Part shown: piece by piece, positions 16,625 to 26,262 of the stretch
Layout of the letters: each line of letters begins with the position of its first letter
How positions within the stretch are numbered: position 1 is the stretch's first letter
Assembly: GCA_964495885.1 (NCBI GenBank)
Contig: CAZBWO010000001.1
Location: 367,915 to 431,914 of the forward strand
Direction of reading: 5' to 3'
Origin: PALG01 sp964495885
GTDB taxonomy: Bacteria > Bacteroidota > Bacteroidia > Flavobacteriales > Flavobacteriaceae
Length of the DNA stretch: 64,000 nt
The notes under the pieces: model-generated
What the model was told of the DNA's origin: nothing
The model's input: the letters and a program-made list of their open reading frames with translations, nothing else
Database searches by the model: none
Program-made: the position numbers and the translations under genes

Positions 16625-17781
16625 TGGGCGGTTGTTTGGTTTACAAAATTCAGTGCTTTTTCAATATCCAGAAGTAAGTCTGAAACTTCCTCTATTCCAC
16701 ATGAAAGCCTAATCAAAGAATCTTTAATCCCAGATTGAAGTCTCTTTTCCCTAGGAATAGAAGCATGTGTCATCTGCGGTGGGTGACACAATAAACTTTT
16801 AACCCCTCCCAAACTTTCGGCTAATTTGAAATATTGGGTGCTGGTCACAAATTGATTGGCAGCGGCTTCTGTATCATTTTTCAGTGTAAAAGATACGACC
16901 CCTCCAAAGAGCCCATTTTGCTGTTGCTTAGCAATTACATGGTTTTTATGGCCTTCCAAACCAGGGTAATAAACTTGATCTACAGCTTCATGCGTGGTTA
17001 GGAATTGGGCTATTTGCAATGCGTTTTCAGATTGTTTTTTGAACCTAAGATCTAAGGTTTCAATTCCACGGATGGTTAGAAAACAGTCCCATGGACCCAA
17101 CACCCCACCAGAAGCATTCTGTATAAATTTTATTTTTTCTGAAAGTCTTTCGGTTTTTGTAACCACTAATCCTGCCACCAAATCTGAATGACCGCCCAGA
17201 TACTTGGTACCACTATGAATAACTATGTCTGCACCTAGCGCAATGGGGTTTTGCCCAATAGGAGACGCAAAAGTATTATCTACCACCAAAAGAGCCCCAA
17301 TGTTTTGAGCAATACGCGCAATAGTTTTGATATCGGAAATTTTAAGGGTTGGATTGGTTGGAGATTCAATCCAAATAAGCTTTGTACTTGAAGATACCGC
17401 CGCTGCTACGTTGTCTGCATCGGTAGTATCTACATAGTTTACTTTGATACCCAGTTTTTGATATACATGTGTAAACAATCGGTATGCCCCCCCGTAAATG
17501 TCATCTACAGCGACAATTTCATCGCCAGCAGAAAGTTGTTTTAAAACAGCATCAATGGCAGCCAAACCTGTGGAAAAGGCAAAGGCCCCATGGCCGCCCT
17601 CCAATTTGGCAACAATATCTTCCAATGCTTGTCTTGTGGGATTGTTACTTCGGGCATAATCAAAGCCCTTGTTCTTTCCTGGAGCTTCCTGAACGAAAGT
17701 CGATGTTTGATACACAGGTACCGAGATGGCACCAGTTAATGGATCACTGGGAACTGAATGAATAATTTTTGTAGCACTCAT
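16600..17781 (-). CDS. metB: Cystathionine gamma-synthase family PLP enzyme
   Basis: A 393-residue Cys/Met-metabolism PLP enzyme. SNNPTR at 45-50 and the PLP lysine K193 in HSGTKYLGGHSD are diagnostic of the family, and GGVVSFTL and AESLGGVKSLLCHP follow. Cystathionine gamma-synthase, gamma-lyase and O-acetylhomoserine sulfhydrylase are hard to separate by sequence. The setting (first gene after a SAM-I riboswitch, then homoserine dehydrogenase) favours a biosynthetic role. The ATG at 17781 lies about 90 bases after the attenuator hairpin. Confidence 0.9.
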   Translation of the reverse strand: MSATKIIHSVPSDPLTGAISVPVYQTSTFVQEAPGKNKGFDYARSNNPTRQALEDIVAKLEGGHGAFAFSTGLAAIDAVLKQLSAGDEIVAVDDIYGGAYRLFTHVYQKLGIKVNYVDTTDADNVAAAVSSSTKLIWIESPTNPTLKISDIKTIARIAQNIGALLVVDNTFASPIGQNPIALGADIVIHSGTKYLGGHSDLVAGLVVTKTERLSEKIKFIQNASGGVLGPWDCFLTIRGIETLDLRFKKQSENALQIAQFLTTHEAVDQVYYPGLEGHKNHVIAKQQQNGLFGGVVSFTLKNDTEAAANQFVTSTQYFKLAESLGGVKSLLCHPPQMTHASIPREKRLQSGIKDSLIRLSCGIEEVSDLLLDIEKALNFVNQTTAHWVQTSGQ

Positions 17782-17859
17782 TTTTCTATTTTTTTGAGTT
17801 AAACGAATATGTTAAAACCCAAAGCCAAAACCACCCTAAGGTGTGTACAGAAAAATGTT

Positions 17860-17897
17860 ATAAGAAAATTGAAAAGCAGTCTCCTGAAGGGAAACTG
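17860..17897 (-). terminator. Expression-platform terminator of the second SAM-I riboswitch
   Basis: On the minus strand CAGTTTCC pairs with GGAGACTG (8 bp including one G-U, hairpin 17877-17897), followed by CTTTTCAATTTTCT. It lies 7 bases downstream of the riboswitch aptamer and upstream of the cystathionine synthase start, so SAM binding would favour termination. Confidence 0.7.
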
Positions 17898-17904
17898 TTT
17901 TGTC

Positions 17905-18006
17905 GTTATCTATCTCCAAAATTGGGGTAGAATGTAGCACCTTCTTTGATAGACAAAGGGTTGCTAAGGCTTCACGGGGTCTAATCCCTCCACCTTTCTT
18001 GATAAC
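17905..18006 (-). promoter_or_regulatory. SAM-I (S-box) riboswitch upstream of the metB operon
   Basis: The minus strand carries GTTATCAAGAAAGGTGGAGG, GAAGCCTTAGCAACC, GAAGGTGCTACATTCT and a closing GATAAC, the S-box core in order. It is closely similar to the element at 12931-13031, with the same CCTTAGCAACCCTTTG block, so one is probably a copy of the other. It controls metB, homoserine dehydrogenase, proC-like, osmC, rrf2 and cysH. The 303 bases between 17782 and 18084 hold only this element, its terminator and a leader. Confidence 0.93.
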
Positions 18007-18084
18007 ATTTCAGTAAGTCTTTGAACTTTGTGCGTTACAAATCTTTCAAAAAGAATGGCAGAAATCCAAATTATTTATGAGAAA

Positions 18085-19626
18085 TTATTTTTTAGCCTGT
18101 GCTTTCTGCTGAATAATTTCGGGGATGGATCGCTTTTCAATATTGCTTTCCAACCAAGATAGAATATCCAGATACAAAAAGCTTCTTCGCTCATAGGGAT
18201 CATCCTCCAACGCTTTCAATTTGGCATGTAAAGCCCTGAATTCCTTGGTAATTTCATGAGGATAAATTTCACCTAACCGTCTTAAAAATCGGATCATTTC
18301 TTTTTGCACCTGGTATAGATCCTCCATTTTAATCAAAAATTTGTAGGTACTTTTAATAAGTCGTTCCAAATGATAATCCTCACCGGCTTCGTAGTGCGCT
18401 ACCAAATTTAGGATTCGGGAATAGCACAATAAATCCTCCCTCATTTCCAACGATTTATTGGAAATAATCTTGTCTAAATAAGCGATGCAGTTTCGGTTAT
18501 CCCCTACTCCAAAATACAGACAAGCTATTTTATAGTAAAAAATCATGATATGGTGTGCATCCAACTTTTTTTCGAAGGCTTCCATACCTTTCAATAATTT
18601 AGGAACGTGTTGAAGTCCTTCCTGAAAAGTCCCTTCCATAAAATGCAGGTTCAAGCGGTGGGAATTTTGATATAAAAAAACCAAACTCTGCACGTTATCC
18701 CTTTTTGGAAATTCCTTGGCAGATATGGTCTCTTCAAATTTTTGAAGGGTTTCCTTAAACCTTGGTATATCCTGAATAAAAAATAATGCCTCCAGCAGAT
18801 ATTGTTTTCCGCGGATATAAAAAACGGGATTTAAGGAAATCATTTCAGGGTGTTCGTAAAACAAATCGGTCCATTTAAGGGCATATCGATAACACGAAAG
18901 AAAATCCTGAACCAAAAAACTGTACCAAAGGTGCGCCTTGTACCACCAAAGCTTTTCCCTAAAACCAACATTTTCCAAGTTTGTTTTAGGAAGCCTCGCA
19001 TGAAAATAATCGGTAATGGTTTGGTATTCTTCATCGTTTTTCACATACCCTTTTTTCAGAAAAATACCATACAACTGAAGGGATAGATTGGAAAGTTTAC
19101 TTGCCAACACATTCAATTTACTGATATCCCTAGCCTGAACCGTCAATTCATCAGCTCTGTTGCTAATGCTACGCGTAATGTATTGAGATTCTATCACTTT
19201 TTCCAATTCAATAATCTCGTATGCGGTATTCTTCTCTTCATTTACCAAAGCCATCCCTTTTGCTTTTTCAAGCAACTTCAGACTTTGGTTATAGAGACCT
19301 TTGTGGTACATAATCGTTGCAAAATCCAATAACTCCCGTATTTGCAAGCGAATGTTTTGGTGTGATGGACTCAATCGAAGACTAATTAGGATTTGCTTAT
19401 AGAGATGTGCCTTTAAGTTGGAAAGCTGTTTTTTCTTTAAATCTTTATGTTTTAGTATTTCATGCTCATCATAGAAAGGGAGTTTTTCCAAAATATCAAA
19501 AAGCGTCATAAATTTAGCTTCCTCATTCACCCCTAATCTACCCGCATACAATCTAAATTGACGCTTTTCAGATTTGGTAAGTGACTTTATCAAGTCAAAT
19601 AAATGGTCTTTTACAACTTTGGACAT
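18085..19626 (-). CDS. Conserved helical-repeat protein of unknown function
   Basis: A 513-residue cytoplasmic protein without signal peptide or membrane segment. The N-terminus (HLFDLIKSLTKSEKRQFRLY) and a long run of paired helices (for example MYHKGLYNQSLKLLEKAKGM) suggest a TPR-like alpha-alpha repeat fold. I do not recognise a catalytic motif. Proteins with this start are common in Flavobacteriia and remain uncharacterised. It stands alone, divergent from leuA, so it is not clearly tied to amino-acid synthesis. Confidence 0.8.
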   Translation of the reverse strand: MSKVVKDHLFDLIKSLTKSEKRQFRLYAGRLGVNEEAKFMTLFDILEKLPFYDEHEILKHKDLKKKQLSNLKAHLYKQILISLRLSPSHQNIRLQIRELLDFATIMYHKGLYNQSLKLLEKAKGMALVNEEKNTAYEIIELEKVIESQYITRSISNRADELTVQARDISKLNVLASKLSNLSLQLYGIFLKKGYVKNDEEYQTITDYFHARLPKTNLENVGFREKLWWYKAHLWYSFLVQDFLSCYRYALKWTDLFYEHPEMISLNPVFYIRGKQYLLEALFFIQDIPRFKETLQKFEETISAKEFPKRDNVQSLVFLYQNSHRLNLHFMEGTFQEGLQHVPKLLKGMEAFEKKLDAHHIMIFYYKIACLYFGVGDNRNCIAYLDKIISNKSLEMREDLLCYSRILNLVAHYEAGEDYHLERLIKSTYKFLIKMEDLYQVQKEMIRFLRRLGEIYPHEITKEFRALHAKLKALEDDPYERRSFLYLDILSWLESNIEKRSIPEIIQQKAQAKK

Positions 19627-19771
19627 AATACCTTTTACAAGTTCAACCTGTTGTTATTCATTGATTTAAATAGAAAATAGCTCATTTCAACACCGTAATG
19701 AAGGGATATGAAATGGCGTTTTTCCATCATCCAAAATATAAATTCGTATTGAATTTATTACAAAAAGAATC

Positions 19772-20947
19772 ATGGCATCTACACAAATTCAAATTTTTGA
19801 TACTACTCTTAGGGATGGTGAACAAGTTCCGGGTTGTAAATTAAACACCGAACAAAAGGTAATCATTGCACGACAATTAGAGCGTTTGGGAGTAAACGTA
19901 ATTGAAGCAGGTTTCCCCATTTCAAGTCCGGGAGATTTTAAATCGGTGGAAGCCATTGCTGCAATTGTGCAGGAAGCAACTGTTTGCGGACTTACACGTG
20001 CGGTACAAAAAGATATTGAAGTAGCTGCCCAGGCACTTGCAAAGGCGAAACACCCCAGAATACATACCGGTATTGGAACGTCTGACTCACATATTAAGTA
20101 TAAATTCAACAGTACCCGTGAAAAAATACTGGAGCGCACCTTTGAATGTGTTTCCTATGCAAAATCCTTTGTAGAAGACGTAGAATTTTATGCCGAAGAT
20201 GCTGGACGTACAGACAATGAATACCTAGCAAGGGTTTGTGAACAAGCCATTAAGGCGGGAGCAACAGTACTAAACATTCCAGATACTACCGGATATTGCC
20301 TTCCCAACGAATATGGGGCAAAAATCAAATACCTCATGGAAAATGTAAAAGGAATTGAAAAGGCAATTCTATCCTGTCATTGTCACAATGATTTAGGACT
20401 AGCTACGGCAAATTCCATAGAAGGGGTAATAAATGGGGCACGTCAAATAGAATGTACCATTAATGGTGTAGGCGAAAGAGCTGGAAATACCGCATTGGAA
20501 GAAGTGGTCATGATTCTTAGACAACATCCAACACTACAATTGGACACAAGTATCAATACAAAGGAAATTTATGGAACCAGCCAATTGGTTTCGCAAAACA
20601 TGGGAGTGTATACGCAACCCAATAAAGCCATTGTAGGTTCTAATGCGTTTGCTCATAGCTCTGGCATTCATCAGGATGGGGTAATAAAAAACCGGGAAAC
20701 CTATGAAATAATTGATCCCAAGGAAGTTGGGGTTACAGACTCTGCTATCGTGCTTACTGCTAGAAGTGGACGGGCTGCTTTAGCTTACCGCGCTAAAAAA
20801 GTAGGGTATGAACTCACTAAATTGCAGTTGGATGAAGTCTATGCAAACTTTCTTTCTTTTGCAGATCAGAAAAAAGAGATCAATGATGAGGACATTCACC
20901 AAATTGTGGAATCCAGCAAAGTATATCCACAAATTATTTCAGCGTAA
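19772..20947 (+). CDS. leuA: 2-Isopropylmalate synthase, short form
   Basis: A 391-residue enzyme condensing acetyl-CoA with 2-ketoisovalerate, the first step of leucine synthesis. FDTTLRDGEQVPG (9-21) holds the metal-binding Asp, and SCHCHNDLGLATAN carries the metal His residues. The length stops where E. coli LeuA (about 520 residues) would begin its C-terminal regulatory domain, so classical leucine feedback through that domain is not expected. It is first in leuACDB and overlaps leuC by one base. Confidence 0.95.
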   Translation: MASTQIQIFDTTLRDGEQVPGCKLNTEQKVIIARQLERLGVNVIEAGFPISSPGDFKSVEAIAAIVQEATVCGLTRAVQKDIEVAAQALAKAKHPRIHTGIGTSDSHIKYKFNSTREKILERTFECVSYAKSFVEDVEFYAEDAGRTDNEYLARVCEQAIKAGATVLNIPDTTGYCLPNEYGAKIKYLMENVKGIEKAILSCHCHNDLGLATANSIEGVINGARQIECTINGVGERAGNTALEEVVMILRQHPTLQLDTSINTKEIYGTSQLVSQNMGVYTQPNKAIVGSNAFAHSSGIHQDGVIKNRETYEIIDPKEVGVTDSAIVLTARSGRAALAYRAKKVGYELTKLQLDEVYANFLSFADQKKEINDEDIHQIVESSKVYPQIISA

Positions 20948-22329
20948 TGGAAAAGACTTTATTTGATAAAGTGTGGGACGCACATGTGGTAGACGCTATT
21001 GATAATGGCCCGCAAATTCTTTACATAGACAAGCATCTCATTCACGAAGTAACAAGTCCGCAGGCTTTTCAGGAATTGGAAAACAGAGGTATACCAATAC
21101 TTCGCCCCAATCAGGTAGTTGCCACTGCAGATCATAATACCCCTACCCTAAACCAACATCTTCCAGTAAAGGACTTACTTTCCAGAAACCAGCTCAAGCA
21201 GCTTTCAGAAAACTGTACAAAACACGGAATTATCTTATACGAGCTAGGCCATCAATACAATGGCATTGTACACGTAATGGCACCAGAATTGGGCATTACC
21301 CAACCTGGAATGACCATAGTTTGTGGAGATAGTCACACCTCCACCCACGGAGCGTTTGGCACCATCGCTTTTGGAATAGGCACAAGCCAAGTGGCTCAAG
21401 TATTTGCGAGTCAGTGTCTATTGCTTACCAAACCCAAATCGCTTCGTATTACAGTAAACGGAACCCTTAAAAAAGGTGTTCTTCCAAAAGATGTCATTTT
21501 ATACATTATCTCTCAGATAGGAACAAATGCTGGCACTGGCTACTTCTGCGAATATGCGGGTGATGTCTTTGAAGATATGAGTATGGAAGGTAGAATGACC
21601 GTTTGCAATATGAGTATTGAAATGGGTGCGCGCGGTGGAATGATTGCCCCAGACGAAACCACTTTTGAATATGTAAAAGGCCGAAAATTTGCCCCAGCAG
21701 GAAAAGAATTTGAAGAAAAAGTAGCCTATTGGAAAACCTTACCCAGTGATGCAGATGCTGTTTTTGACAAGGAATACACCTTTGATGCTTCAGATATTGA
21801 ACCTATGGTCACCTATGGTACCAATCCGGGAATGGGTATAAAAATTTCTGAAACGATTCCTAATTTGAAGGATGCATCATTTCAAAAGGCCTTGCAATAC
21901 ATGGATTTCAAACCGGGGGAACGAATGATAGACAAACCTATTAATTATGTATTTATTGGAAGCTGTACCAATTCCCGGATAGAAGACTTTAGAACCGCTG
22001 CGGAATTTATTAAAGGTAAGCAAAAGGCAAAAAATGTGACGGCTTGGTTAGTACCTGGCAGCAAGCAGGTGGAAGCCCAAATTGAAGCCGAAGGACTAAA
22101 AACCATTTTTGAAGACGCTGGTTTTCAATTACGGCAGCCAGGTTGTAGTGCATGTTTAGCAATGAACGATGATAAAATTCCGCAAGGCGAATATTGCGTT
22201 TCTACTTCCAATAGAAATTTTGAAGGACGTCAAGGCCAAGGCGCAAGAACTATTTTGGCAAGTCCGCTAGTGGCTGCTGCAACCGCTATTGAAGGAAAAA
22301 TAATAGACATTACACAACACCTAAACTAA
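20947..22329 (+). CDS. leuC: 3-Isopropylmalate dehydratase large subunit
   Basis: A 460-residue aconitase-family subunit that binds the 4Fe-4S cluster. Cluster cysteines are in GSCTNSR (about 338-344) and PGCSACLAM (about 398-406); CGDSHTSTHGAFG is the substrate region. It works with LeuD to isomerise 2-isopropylmalate. It overlaps leuA and leuD by one base each (TAATG arrangement), so the operon is translationally coupled. Confidence 0.96.
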   Translation: MEKTLFDKVWDAHVVDAIDNGPQILYIDKHLIHEVTSPQAFQELENRGIPILRPNQVVATADHNTPTLNQHLPVKDLLSRNQLKQLSENCTKHGIILYELGHQYNGIVHVMAPELGITQPGMTIVCGDSHTSTHGAFGTIAFGIGTSQVAQVFASQCLLLTKPKSLRITVNGTLKKGVLPKDVILYIISQIGTNAGTGYFCEYAGDVFEDMSMEGRMTVCNMSIEMGARGGMIAPDETTFEYVKGRKFAPAGKEFEEKVAYWKTLPSDADAVFDKEYTFDASDIEPMVTYGTNPGMGIKISETIPNLKDASFQKALQYMDFKPGERMIDKPINYVFIGSCTNSRIEDFRTAAEFIKGKQKAKNVTAWLVPGSKQVEAQIEAEGLKTIFEDAGFQLRQPGCSACLAMNDDKIPQGEYCVSTSNRNFEGRQGQGARTILASPLVAAATAIEGKIIDITQHLN

Positions 22330-22922
22330 TGGAAGCATTCGTAAGGCTTACAGATACGGCAATTCCTTTGGAAATTGAAAATGTAGATACCGACCAAATC
22401 ATCCCTGCTCGGTTCCTAAAAGCTACAGATAAAGAAGGCTTTGGGGAGAATGTATTTAGGGATTGGCGATTTAATAAAGATGGGAGTATCAATTCCAATT
22501 TTATTTTAAATGATAACACCTACACGGGAAGCATCTTGGTAGCAGGAAATAATTTTGGATGCGGTTCCAGCAGGGAGCACGCGGCTTGGGCATTGGCTGG
22601 GTATGGATTCAAAGTAATCGTTTCAAGCTTTTTTGCAGATATATTTAAAGGAAATTCCTTGAATAACGGAATCCTTCCTTTACAGGTTTCGGCAGATTTT
22701 CTTTCCGAAGTATTTCAGCAAATCAAACAACAACCCGAAACCAAAATTACTGTCGATTTAGAAAAACAAATCCTGAAAGTAGAAGGCACTTCCCTGCAAA
22801 CTTCTTTCGATATTGACCCCTATAAAAAAACATGTTTGCTGAATGGGTATGACGACATTGATTATCTATTAAGCAAAAAAGATAAAATAGAAGCTTTCGA
22901 AGCACAAAAAATACAGGTATGA
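22329..22922 (+). CDS. leuD: 3-Isopropylmalate dehydratase small subunit
   Basis: A 197-residue small subunit with the swivelling domain: DTDQIIPARFLK near the start and NFGCGSSREHAAWAL (about 76-90), the substrate-recognition loop of the aconitase superfamily. It pairs with LeuC. It ends 4 bases inside leuB. Confidence 0.96.
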   Translation: MEAFVRLTDTAIPLEIENVDTDQIIPARFLKATDKEGFGENVFRDWRFNKDGSINSNFILNDNTYTGSILVAGNNFGCGSSREHAAWALAGYGFKVIVSSFFADIFKGNSLNNGILPLQVSADFLSEVFQQIKQQPETKITVDLEKQILKVEGTSLQTSFDIDPYKKTCLLNGYDDIDYLLSKKDKIEAFEAQKIQV

Positions 22923-24037
22923 ATCTTACAATTGCGGTACTTCCGGGCGATGGAATAGGCCCCGAAGTCACCAAACAATCCATCAAAATATTGAATGCAA
23001 TCGCGATGGAGTTCAATCATAAATTTCAATTTCAACATGCGCATGTAGGTGCTGTTGCCATTGACGAAACGGGAAATCCGCTTCCAGATACTACCTTGGA
23101 ACTTTGCAAAAAAAGTGATGCCATATTATTTGGCGCCATAGGTGACCCAAAGTATGACAATGACCCTTCGGCTCCCGTACGACCTGAACAAGGCCTATTG
23201 AAGCTTCGAAAGGAATTAGGACTCTTCGCCAACATTAGACCTGTGAAAGCGTATGATTCCTTACTGGATAAATCTCCTTTAAAGGAAGATCGCATTAAAG
23301 GAACAGATATTAGTATGTACCGTGAATTAACGGGCGGAATCTACTTTGGGGAAAAATACAAAAGTGAAGACGGAAACACGGCTTCCGATCTTTGTGTGTA
23401 TTCAAAAGAAGAAATTGAACGTATTGCGCATTTAGCATTTAAAGCAGCACAATCCCGTAAAAACAAAGTAACCTTGGTAGATAAAGCCAATGTATTGGAA
23501 AGCTCACGCTTATGGCGAAAAGTGGTGACCGATATGACACCCCAGTATCCCGAAGTCGCTTTGGATTTTCTATTTGTGGATAACGCAGCCATGCAACTTA
23601 TCCTCAACCCCAATCAATTTGATGTATTACTCACCGAAAATATGTTTGGGGACATCCTTAGTGATGAAGCAAGTGTAATTGGTGGCTCTATTGGCCTATT
23701 GGCTTCGGCTTCCGTGGGAGAGAAACATGCCCTGTTTGAACCCATTCATGGGTCCTATCCGCAGGCCAAGGGAAAAGGCATTGCCAATCCGTTGGCATCC
23801 ATACTTTCCGCAGCAATGTTATTGGAACATTTTGGGTTGTTTGAAGAGGCACAACGTATTCAAAAAGCCGTTGAAAAATCTCTGGAATTAGAGATTACCA
23901 CTCCAGATCTTAACCCAAAAAACAAACACATTACTACAGATCGTGTGGGGGATTTTGTGGAAGATTTTATTCATAACCCCGATGATACCAATAGAAATTT
24001 TGCCAATATCCATTTGGGGCAATCAACTATTATCTAA
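22919..24037 (+). CDS. leuB: 3-Isopropylmalate dehydrogenase
   Basis: A 372-residue NAD-dependent beta-decarboxylating dehydrogenase, the third step of leucine synthesis. AVLPGDGIGPEV at the N-terminus, RELTGGIYFGEK, the metal-binding LTENMFGDILSDEAS and HGSYPQAKGKGIANP follow the family order. It is the last gene of leuACDB. Its stop overlaps the stop of the convergent thrC gene by 4 bases, leaving no room for a terminator between the two operons. Confidence 0.96.
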   Translation: MNLTIAVLPGDGIGPEVTKQSIKILNAIAMEFNHKFQFQHAHVGAVAIDETGNPLPDTTLELCKKSDAILFGAIGDPKYDNDPSAPVRPEQGLLKLRKELGLFANIRPVKAYDSLLDKSPLKEDRIKGTDISMYRELTGGIYFGEKYKSEDGNTASDLCVYSKEEIERIAHLAFKAAQSRKNKVTLVDKANVLESSRLWRKVVTDMTPQYPEVALDFLFVDNAAMQLILNPNQFDVLLTENMFGDILSDEASVIGGSIGLLASASVGEKHALFEPIHGSYPQAKGKGIANPLASILSAAMLLEHFGLFEEAQRIQKAVEKSLELEITTPDLNPKNKHITTDRVGDFVEDFIHNPDDTNRNFANIHLGQSTII

Positions 24038-25329
24038 GCTAACAAAAACTGTTTTAATTGGTCATAGGTCGAGAATTGCTCGGCCTTTTTTTCTTTCTTC
24101 AATAATTCGGAAACGCCATTGGGAAGGATGATGGCCGACTTTATTTCTTCGGAAAAAACATCCAAAAATTTGACGGGATGAGCCGTTTCCAGAAAGACAC
24201 CGTAATGATTTGGATGTGATTTTAAATATTCCTTGAGGGCCAAATAGCCTACCGCCCCATGGGGATCGGCAATGTAATCATGATGTTCATACAAATATTG
24301 AATAGCCTGCTGTGTTGCGGTATCGGAAAAAGCATATCCGGAAAGATGTGCTTTTACAGTTTCGAAATCCTGCTGAAACAATTCCTGAATCCGTATAAAA
24401 TTACTGGGATCTCCCACATCCATTGCATTAGATATGGTTGCCTTTGAAGGCATCGGGTGATACTTTCCCGTCTCTAAATACTGCGGCACAATAGCATTGC
24501 TATTGGTTCCGGCCACAAAATGCTGAATGGGCAATCCCATCTGTTGAGCCATCATTCCTGCACAGATATTTCCGTAGTTTCCGCTAGGCACTGAAAAAAC
24601 CAAGGGCAACTCCTGTTCCTGCATTAATTTGGAATAGGCAATCACATAGTAAAACATTTGCGGCAACCACCTAGCTACATTAATGGAGTTTGCTGAAGTG
24701 AGCTTAAGTTTACCATCAAAATCTGAATCCAGGAAAGCCTCCTTTACCATTTTTTGGCAGTCATCAAATGTTCCTTCCACTTCAATAGCCGTAACATTTT
24801 CGCCTAAAGTAGTAAGCTGTTTTTCCTGTAGATCACTTACTTTTCCTTTGGGGTATAAGATCACTACTTCTACTCCAGACACTTTATAAAAGCCATCGGC
24901 AACAGCCCCACCAGTATCCCCTGAAGTAGCCACCAAAACCGTTACAGAGTCTTTATTCCCTTTATTAAAATACCCCAAGCATCTCGCCATGAATCGGGCG
25001 CCCACGTCCTTAAACGCCATGGTAGGACCATGAAACAATTCCAAAGCAGCTATGCTAGATGTAATCTGCACCAATGGGAAATCAAATGAAAGCGTTTCTT
25101 CTACGATGGTTTTAAGGGTTGCTTCGGGGATTTCATTTCCAACAAAGGGTTGGATCATTTCAAAAGCCATTTCCGAAGCTGCCATGGAAGGCAACCCTTC
25201 AAAAAAAGTAGCAGGGAGCTTGGGTATTTGCTTCGGAAAGTACAACCCCCTATCTGGAGCTAACCCGCGAATAACTGCCTCTTTGAAAGAGCTCTCTGGA
25301 GCTTGATGGTGTAAACTGTAATACTTCAA
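24034..25329 (-). CDS. thrC: Threonine synthase
   Basis: A 431-residue PLP enzyme converting phosphohomoserine to threonine. The PLP lysine is in HGPTMAFKDVGARFM (about 96-110), ATSGDTGGAV is the phosphate loop, and SGNYGNICAG follows. It is the last gene of the long ilv-thr operon, 4 bases after thrB, and converges on leuB. Confidence 0.95.
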   Translation of the reverse strand: MKYYSLHHQAPESSFKEAVIRGLAPDRGLYFPKQIPKLPATFFEGLPSMAASEMAFEMIQPFVGNEIPEATLKTIVEETLSFDFPLVQITSSIAALELFHGPTMAFKDVGARFMARCLGYFNKGNKDSVTVLVATSGDTGGAVADGFYKVSGVEVVILYPKGKVSDLQEKQLTTLGENVTAIEVEGTFDDCQKMVKEAFLDSDFDGKLKLTSANSINVARWLPQMFYYVIAYSKLMQEQELPLVFSVPSGNYGNICAGMMAQQMGLPIQHFVAGTNSNAIVPQYLETGKYHPMPSKATISNAMDVGDPSNFIRIQELFQQDFETVKAHLSGYAFSDTATQQAIQYLYEHHDYIADPHGAVGYLALKEYLKSHPNHYGVFLETAHPVKFLDVFSEEIKSAIILPNGVSELLKKEKKAEQFSTYDQLKQFLLA

Positions 25330-25333
25330 AATC

Positions 25334-26260
25334 CTATCCTTTTATAATTCGGGTACCTTCCTTCGCAATGGGGGACACATATACTTGAAATTTTATTCCC
25401 GAAGGTTCATACACTTCCCAAAATGCGTTTGCTACTTTTTGTGCAGTTTCAGCACCTTTGGAAAGCGCAAACACAGAGGGCCCCGACCCTGAAATCCCTG
25501 CACCAAGTGCACCTGCTTCCAGCGCTGCTTTTTGTAATGCATCAAAATTGGGAATGAGAGTTTTTCTGTAAGGTTCCACGATAACGTCTTGCAGTGATTT
25601 CCCAATCCGTTCGTAATTTGCTTCGTAAAGACCACTTATTAAACCACCAACATTCGCCCATTGCTGTACTGCCTTTTTCAAGGGCACCTCCTTTGGTAAA
25701 ACATTTCTGGCATCTTCTGTTTTAATTTCTATTTGGGGATGAATAACGGTCGCATATAACAAAGGAGGCGTGGGAAGGGAAACTATCTGCAAAGGAGTAT
25801 AACTTCTCACCAATATAAATCCACCATAAAGATTTGCCGCTACATTATCTGCAATGGGTGATCCACAAGCAGCCGCTTCCCCTTTTCGGGCAAATTGCAC
25901 CAATTCCAAAAGGGAATAAGGTTTCCCCAATAATTCATTGATGGCAAAAGCGGCTCCGGCACTACTTGCTGCGCTACTCCCAAGGCCACTTCCCGGTTTA
26001 TATTTTTTATAGATTTCAATGTGTACTCCAAAGGGGAACTCCTGTTGCTCCAACATCAACTGCGCAACAACACCTGCGGCATTCTTATGGGTTTCAAAAG
26101 GAAGGGAAGCTCCTTCAATATGTGTGATTTCAATCTGTTTTTCGGTCTTTTTTTGAAACACCATCTCATCCCCAAGGGTTTCTAACGCAAAACCCAAAGC
26201 GTCGAATCCGCAAGAAACATTGGCCACAGTGGCCGGACTAAAAACACGAATTGTTTCCAT
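25334..26260 (-). CDS. thrB: Homoserine kinase
   Basis: A 308-residue GHMP kinase that phosphorylates homoserine. The glycine-rich ATP loop is PGSGLGSSAASSAGA (about 91-105), and the C-terminal GAGISGSGPSVFAL is the third GHMP motif. It lies between thrA (2-base gap) and thrC (4-base gap), as in many threonine operons. Confidence 0.95.
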   Translation of the reverse strand: METIRVFSPATVANVSCGFDALGFALETLGDEMVFQKKTEKQIEITHIEGASLPFETHKNAAGVVAQLMLEQQEFPFGVHIEIYKKYKPGSGLGSSAASSAGAAFAINELLGKPYSLLELVQFARKGEAAACGSPIADNVAANLYGGFILVRSYTPLQIVSLPTPPLLYATVIHPQIEIKTEDARNVLPKEVPLKKAVQQWANVGGLISGLYEANYERIGKSLQDVIVEPYRKTLIPNFDALQKAALEAGALGAGISGSGPSVFALSKGAETAQKVANAFWEVYEPSGIKFQVYVSPIAKEGTRIIKG

Positions 26261-26262
26261 GA

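Noticed and set aside
19627..19771. Possible leucine leader before leuA
   Set aside because: An upstream ATG frame runs past the leuA start without Leu-rich stretch or hairpin.
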